From positions 1-11,178 of the forward strand of contig PKCW01000243.1 in assembly GCA_002862965.1 (NCBI GenBank): a stretch of DNA of 11,178 bases, in the 5' to 3' direction. Source of the DNA: Pseudomonadota bacterium (GTDB lineage Bacteria; Pseudomonadota; Gammaproteobacteria; UBA5335). Below, piece by piece: positions 6,844 through 11,178 of the stretch (position 1 is its first letter; each line of letters opens with the position of its first letter). The notes beneath the pieces were generated by a model, which saw only the letters and a program-made list of their open reading frames with translations, had not been told where the DNA came from and searched no databases. A program made the translations under genes and the position numbers.

Positions 6844-7871
6844 TCCAGGTCGAGGCTCCCGGCCTGCTTACCACCGTGCAGGATCTCGGCCGCTGGGGAC
6901 ATCAGCACCTGGGGCTGGCGCCGGGCGGGGCCATGGATCGCGACGCGGCGCGCATCGCCAATTTGCTGGTGGGCAACGATCCGGGCGCGGCGATGCTGGA
7001 AATCACGCTGGCGGGCCCCCGCCTCGTGCTGGAAAGCGGCGGCTGGATCGCGTGGACCGGGGGACCCTCGACCATCACCCTGAACGACGCCGACCTGCCC
7101 GGCTGGCGGCCGGTGTGGGCGCCGTCCGGCAGCCGCCTGGCCTGGGGCGGTCTCCATCGGGGATGCCGGGGTTATCTCGCGGTCGGCGGCGGGATCGACG
7201 TTCCCCTCATTCTCGGCAGCCGCAGCACCGATCTGCGCGCCGGGATCGGCGGCTGGCGCGGGCGCCCCTTGCAAGCCGGTGACCGCTTGCCCATCGGCGC
7301 GTCCCGTCGTCCGACGGAGAAACCCCACGCCGGGGCCTGCTGGCCTCGATGGTGGGTCCGCCACGACGCCCCGCCGCCGGATCAACCGGTGACACTGCAC
7401 TTCATCCCCGGTCCCGATTGGCAAACCCTGCCCGACTCGGCGCGCGAGGCGTTGGCAACCGGTGCGTTTCGGGTCGACCGGCGATGCGACCGCATGGGGC
7501 TGCGCCTCTCGGGGCCTGCCCTGCCCGCGCCGCTGGGTCCCGAGCGGCTGTCGGCGGGAGTCACCTGCGGCACGCTGCAACTGCCGCCCGACGGCCAGCC
7601 CATCCTGCTCGGCGTCGACCACCAGACCACGGGTGGCTATCCTGTGCTGGGAACGACGGCCAGCATCACCCGATCCCAACTCGCGCAACTGCGCGCCGGG
7701 GACGCGATCTCGTTCCGGCCGCTGCCGATCGCCGAGGCGCAAGCGCTGCATCGGGATCGCGAGCGGCAAATCGGCCGTTTGGCGGTTGCGCTCGAAATGG
7801 CGTGGTCCATCGCCGACGGAACGCGACCGCAACACCGGCCGCCCGACGGCGCCCATGCGCGATCGTCTTAG
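6840..7871 (+). CDS. pxpC: 5-oxoprolinase subunit PxpC
   Basis: This is the partner of PxpB in 5-oxoprolinase, in the biotin-dependent carboxyltransferase/KipA-like family. From the GTG at 6840 it has 343 residues, at the normal length. It shows the characteristic N-terminus VEAPGLLTTVQDLGR (4-18) with GLAPGGAMD (25-33), then GGGIDVPLILGSRSTDLRAG (116-135), RCDRMGLRLSG (215-225) and DGQPILLGVDHQTTGGYP (251-268). The frame is open far upstream inside pxpB, but the GTG that overlaps the pxpB stop is the start that places the family N-terminus correctly. No ribosome binding site stronger than the coupled overlap is needed. gloA begins 30 bases after its stop, so the three genes may share a transcript. 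Confidence 0.94.
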   Translation: MIQVEAPGLLTTVQDLGRWGHQHLGLAPGGAMDRDAARIANLLVGNDPGAAMLEITLAGPRLVLESGGWIAWTGGPSTITLNDADLPGWRPVWAPSGSRLAWGGLHRGCRGYLAVGGGIDVPLILGSRSTDLRAGIGGWRGRPLQAGDRLPIGASRRPTEKPHAGACWPRWWVRHDAPPPDQPVTLHFIPGPDWQTLPDSAREALATGAFRVDRRCDRMGLRLSGPALPAPLGPERLSAGVTCGTLQLPPDGQPILLGVDHQTTGGYPVLGTTASITRSQLAQLRAGDAISFRPLPIAEAQALHRDRERQIGRLAVALEMAWSIADGTRPQHRPPDGAHARSS

Positions 7872-7901
7872 CGAACCCCGCACCGCAAACGGAGGGCATC
7901 C

Positions 7902-8288
7902 ATGCGAATCATCCACACCATGCTGCGCGTCACCGACCTCGAGGGGTCCCTGGCGTTCTACACCGACGTCATGGGCATGCGGCTGCTGCGCCGGCAGGAC
8001 TATCCGGAGGGGCGTTTCACGCTCGCCTTCATCGGCTACGGAGAGGAAGCCGATACGGCGGTCATCGAACTGACCCATAACTGGGACACGGACCACTACG
8101 AACTGGGCAACGGCTTTGGCCACATTGCCATCGCGGTGGAAGACATCCGTCGAAGCTGCGAGCAGGTCCGCGCTCGCGGTGGTGTCATCACCCGCGAGCC
8201 CGGACCCATGAAGCACGGCCATACGCTGATCGCTTTCATCCGCGACCCGGATGGATATGCGCTTGAACTGATAGAGAAACGCGGTTGA
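7902..8288 (+). CDS. gloA: Lactoylglutathione lyase (glyoxalase I)
   Basis: This enzyme isomerises the methylglyoxal-glutathione hemithioacetal to S-lactoylglutathione, detoxifying methylglyoxal in the cytoplasm. The protein has 128 residues and consists of the two beta-alpha-beta-beta-beta modules of the vicinal-oxygen-chelate fold. All four metal ligands of the Ni-type E. coli enzyme fall at identical positions: His5, Glu56, His74 and Glu122. Its short length, without the insertions of the Zn type, also points to the Ni/Co class. GGAGGG lies 5 bases ahead of the ATG. It is 30 bases behind pxpC. A link through glutathione and its breakdown product 5-oxoproline is an inference from this adjacency. 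Confidence 0.95.
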   Translation: MRIIHTMLRVTDLEGSLAFYTDVMGMRLLRRQDYPEGRFTLAFIGYGEEADTAVIELTHNWDTDHYELGNGFGHIAIAVEDIRRSCEQVRARGGVITREPGPMKHGHTLIAFIRDPDGYALELIEKRG

Positions 8289-8316
8289 AACCGGGGTTTC
8301 CGGGTCGTCATTGCGA

Positions 8317-8345
8317 TTGCATCGCGGCAAGCGCTCGCCTATGGT
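8317..8345 (+). promoter_or_regulatory. Candidate sodB promoter
   Basis: TTGCAT (8317-8322), a 17-nt spacer and TATGGT (8340-8345) lie in the 169-bp gap between gloA and sodB, giving a leader of about 100 nt. Both hexamers match consensus only partly; the exact 17-nt spacing is the main support. Confidence 0.3.
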
Positions 8346-8457
8346 AGACCCTCGACTCGTCCCCGGCCCCGGCCTCGTCCAACACCCCGCCTGAGCGGCG
8401 GCGTCCGCTGACGCAGGCCGAGACCGATAGCCTGTTCATCCCATCAGGAGATCGATC

Positions 8458-9042
<585 letters not shown>

Positions 9043-9072
9043 CCCCAACCTCGATCCGGCGAACCCGGCTGC

Positions 9073-9111
9073 CAGGGCTGTCCCGCCACAGGACGGCCCT
9101 GCCGTGTTTTT
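9073..9111 (+). terminator. Rho-independent terminator after sodB
   Basis: An 11-bp stem (9073-9083 with 9091-9101) has a single T-G wobble and a 7-nt loop. Five T follow at 9107-9111. It begins 31 bases after the sodB stop and separates sodB from argD. Confidence 0.85.
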
Positions 9112-9176
9112 CAGGGCGGCGGCTGCGAGTGGGTCACGAATTCAGAGACGTTGAAGCCAAGGACTAGGGCCCCATG

Positions 9177-9182
9177 AAGGAG
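9177..9182 (+). promoter_or_regulatory. Ribosome binding site that decides the argD start
   Basis: AAGGAG is followed by the 6-nt spacer CATCTG and the ATG at 9189. It lies inside the five-codon extension from the in-frame ATG at 9174, which makes the downstream ATG the better start. Confidence 0.65.
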
Positions 9183-9188
9183 CATCTG

Positions 9189-10352
9189 ATGTCGACCTAT
9201 GCCCGCCTGCCGGTCGCGTTTACGCGCGGCGAGGGCGTGTGGTTGTGGGATGAACAGGGACGGCGCCATCTCGACGCCCTGAGCGGCATCGCGGTCTGCA
9301 GCCTTGGGCATGCGCATCCGGCGCTGACGGCGGCCTTGAGCGATCAGCTCGCGACCTTGCTGCACACCTCCAACCTGTATCGCATCCCGCTGCAGGAAAC
9401 CCTCGGCGCGCGACTGTGCGAACTGGCGGGCATGGATCGGGTGTTTTTCTGCAACTCGGGCGCCGAGGCCAATGAAGCGGCAATCAAGCTGGCGCGCCGC
9501 CTCGGCCACGGGCGGGGAATCACGCTGCCACGCATCGTGGTCATGGACGGCGCTTTCCACGGCCGCACGCTGGCCACCCTGACCGCCACCGCCAACACAA
9601 AGGCCCAACAGGGTTTCGAGCCCTTGGTCGAAGGCTTCATCCGCGTTCCCTTCGGCGATCTGGACGCGTTGGAAACTCTGGCGACCCCGGAGAGCGGGAT
9701 CGTCGCGGTGCTGCTGGAACCGGTGCAGGGCGAAGGCGGCATCCGCATCGCCCCGCCCGAGTATCTGCAGGGTGTGCGCCGACTCTGCGACCGGCAGGGC
9801 TGGCTGATGATGGTCGATGAAATCCAGTCCGGCATGGGCCGATCCGGTGCATGGTTCGCCCATCAGCTCGCAGGCGTCGCGCCGGATGTCATGACGCTGG
9901 CCAAGGCCCTCGGCAACGGCGTACCGATCGGCGCCTGTCTGTCCCGTGGCGCCGCGGCCGAAGCGCTGCAGCCCGGCAGTCACGGCACCACCTTCGGCGG
10001 TAACCCCCTCGCCTGTCGCGCGGCGCTGACGGTGCTCGACGTGCTGGAGCGCGAGCGCCTGATCGCGGGCGTCCCGGCATTGGCGCAGCGGCTGGTGGAC
10101 ACGCTCCGCGATGCCCTCGCCGATCTGCCGGTGGTGCGAGCCATTCGCCACCAGGGATTGCTGATCGGCATCGAGCTGGACCGACCGGCGCCGACCTTGC
10201 CAGCGCTGGCGCTGGAGGAAGGCATCCTCGTCAACGTGACGGCCGAGCGGGTCATCCGCCTCTTGCCACCGCTGATCTGGATGGATGAACACACCCATTA
10301 TCTGGTCCCGCGCCTGCGCCGCGTGCTGGATCGGTTTCTCAGTCAAGGATGA
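9189..10352 (+). CDS. argD: Acetylornithine aminotransferase
   Basis: This PLP enzyme of arginine biosynthesis transfers an amino group from glutamate to N-acetylglutamate semialdehyde to give N-acetylornithine; many members also act as N-succinyldiaminopimelate aminotransferase in lysine synthesis. The protein has 387 residues in the class III fold. It shows [11 protein letters not shown] (90-100), FHGRTLATL (123-131), [12 protein letters not shown] (209-220) with Asp210 for the pyridine nitrogen, the Schiff-base Lys239 in [13 protein letters not shown], and [11 protein letters not shown] (266-276). The start at 9189 is preferred over the in-frame ATG at 9174, and the resulting [11 protein letters not shown] is the usual ArgD N-terminus. 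argF follows after 7 bases, so the pair forms an operon. Confidence 0.95.
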   Translation: MSTYARLPVAFTRGEGVWLWDEQGRRHLDALSGIAVCSLGHAHPALTAALSDQLATLLHTSNLYRIPLQETLGARLCELAGMDRVFFCNSGAEANEAAIKLARRLGHGRGITLPRIVVMDGAFHGRTLATLTATANTKAQQGFEPLVEGFIRVPFGDLDALETLATPESGIVAVLLEPVQGEGGIRIAPPEYLQGVRRLCDRQGWLMMVDEIQSGMGRSGAWFAHQLAGVAPDVMTLAKALGNGVPIGACLSRGAAAEALQPGSHGTTFGGNPLACRAALTVLDVLERERLIAGVPALAQRLVDTLRDALADLPVVRAIRHQGLLIGIELDRPAPTLPALALEEGILVNVTAERVIRLLPPLIWMDEHTHYLVPRLRRVLDRFLSQG

Positions 10353-10359
10353 CCCTTTC

Positions 10360-11178
10360 GTGACGGTTCGCCATTTCCTGACGCTGCTCGATTTCACAGC
10401 CGATGAGCTCAACACGATTCTGGCCCGGGCACATGCGCTCAAGGGCATGCACCGCCGCGGAGAAGCCCATCTCCCGCTGCAACACAAAACCCTCGCCATG
10501 ATCTTCGAGAAGGCGTCCACCCGGACGCGGGTGTCCTTCGAGGCCGGCATGACGCAACTGGGCGGCCATGCGCTGTTCCTGTCGCCGCGGGACAGCCAGC
10601 TGGGGCGCGGCGAGCCCATCGCCGACACCGCACGTGTGATCTCATCCATGGTGGACGCGGTCATGATCCGCGCTCACCGCCACGACATGGTGGAAACCTT
10701 CGCCGCCCATTCGCGCGTGCCGGTCATCAATGCACTGACCGACCAGCATCACCCTTGCCAACTGCTCGCCGACCTGCAGACCTACGAGGAGCACCGCGGT
10801 CCGATCGCCGGCCGCCGCGTCGCGTGGATCGGCGATGGCAACAACGTCTGCCAGTCCTACATCCATGCGGCCATGCGGCTGGAGTTCGAACTGCGCATCG
10901 CCTGCCCGGAAAACGACGCCCCGGACGCCGCGCTGCTGCGCGCAGCAGGATCGCGGGTGGCGGTTCTGCGCGATCCGCGCCAAGCGGCGCAGGACGCGGA
11001 CCTGATCGTCACCGACGTCTGGGCCAGCATGGGGCAGGAGACCGAGCAGGCCGAGCGCAGCGCCCGCTTCGCGGCCTATCAGGTCGACGCGGACTTGATG
11101 GCCTTGGCGCGTCCCGATGCCCTGTTCATGCATTGCCTCCCGGCGCATCGGGGCGAAGAGGTGGCCGCCGAGGTCATC
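10360..11178 (+). CDS. argF: Ornithine carbamoyltransferase, partial (right edge)
   Basis: This enzyme makes citrulline from ornithine and carbamoyl phosphate, the step after ornithine in arginine biosynthesis. The visible 273 codons are open to the window edge; the family is usually about 300-335 residues, so only the C-terminal end is missing. Motifs are STRTR (53-57) for carbamoyl phosphate, HPCQ (131-134), GDGNNVCQS (158-166), DVWASMGQE (219-227) and [12 protein letters not shown] (257-268), whose Cys259 and neighbours bind ornithine. A GTG start is used. It is 7 bases after the argD stop, with AAGGA 10 bases upstream, and the nearby ATG at 10350 hits a stop after four codons. The biosynthetic form (argF) is favoured over catabolic arcB by the neighbouring argD. 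Confidence 0.95.
   Translation, partial: MTVRHFLTLLDFTADELNTILARAHALKGMHRRGEAHLPLQHKTLAMIFEKASTRTRVSFEAGMTQLGGHALFLSPRDSQLGRGEPIADTARVISSMVDAVMIRAHRHDMVETFAAHSRVPVINALTDQHHPCQLLADLQTYEEHRGPIAGRRVAWIGDGNNVCQSYIHAAMRLEFELRIACPENDAPDAALLRAAGSRVAVLRDPRQAAQDADLIVTDVWASMGQETEQAERSARFAAYQVDADLMALARPDALFMHCLPAHRGEEVAAEVI

Noticed and set aside
8287..8300. Hairpin at the gloA stop codon as a terminator
   Set aside because: The stem is only 5 bp with a 4-nt loop, and no T-run follows.
6444..8330. Long minus-strand open frame (628 codons) across pxpB, pxpC and gloA
   Set aside because: It is antisense to three well-supported genes. There is no recognisable domain, and the Arg/Gly/Pro-rich composition is that of a shadow.
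9111..10664. Minus-strand open frame (517 codons) across argD and argF
   Set aside because: It is a shadow of two genes with complete catalytic motifs. It also starts inside argF with no ribosome binding site.

Overview
The window is high-GC, densely packed proteobacterial chromosome, most likely from a gammaproteobacterium or a close relative; the exact group cannot be fixed from sequence alone. The pointers are an SdhD of the type with an HHWWWQR N-terminus, Fe-type SodB, Ni-type GloA, YgfZ, and an argD-argF pair. Almost all of it is core metabolism. The exception is a visibly AT-richer island at about 4.15-5.45 kb.

Region 1 (1-3105) concerns succinate dehydrogenase (complex II). On the minus strand, reading right to left, a 55-residue SDHAF4/DUF1674 gene is followed by sdhC (GTG start), sdhD and sdhA, then a strong hairpin terminator. 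sdhB, the iron-sulfur subunit, does not follow sdhA before that terminator. Diverging from the SDHAF4 gene is ygfZ, a folate-dependent Fe-S maintenance protein. SDHAF4 promotes assembly of the flavinylated SdhA, and YgfZ supports Fe-S enzymes, so complex II maturation factors flank its structural genes.

Region 2 (4153-5452) holds a lone HNH endonuclease gene on the minus strand with an unrecognised N-terminal domain, and about 310 bp of sequence with no convincing gene. Region 3 (5453-6147) holds a small secreted protein of unknown family and a divergent intergenic stretch.

Region 4 (6148-8288, plus strand) is pxpB-pxpC, with a 4-base overlap, followed by gloA. PxpB and PxpC are two of the three subunits of 5-oxoprolinase; pxpA is not in the window. 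Region 5 (8458-11178, plus strand) is sodB, a good terminator, then argD and argF (arginine biosynthesis). argF runs off the right edge.

I did not find a clearly new multi-gene system. The points most worth following are the SDH assembly cluster with its displaced sdhB, the HNH protein's N-terminal domain, and the orphan secreted protein.
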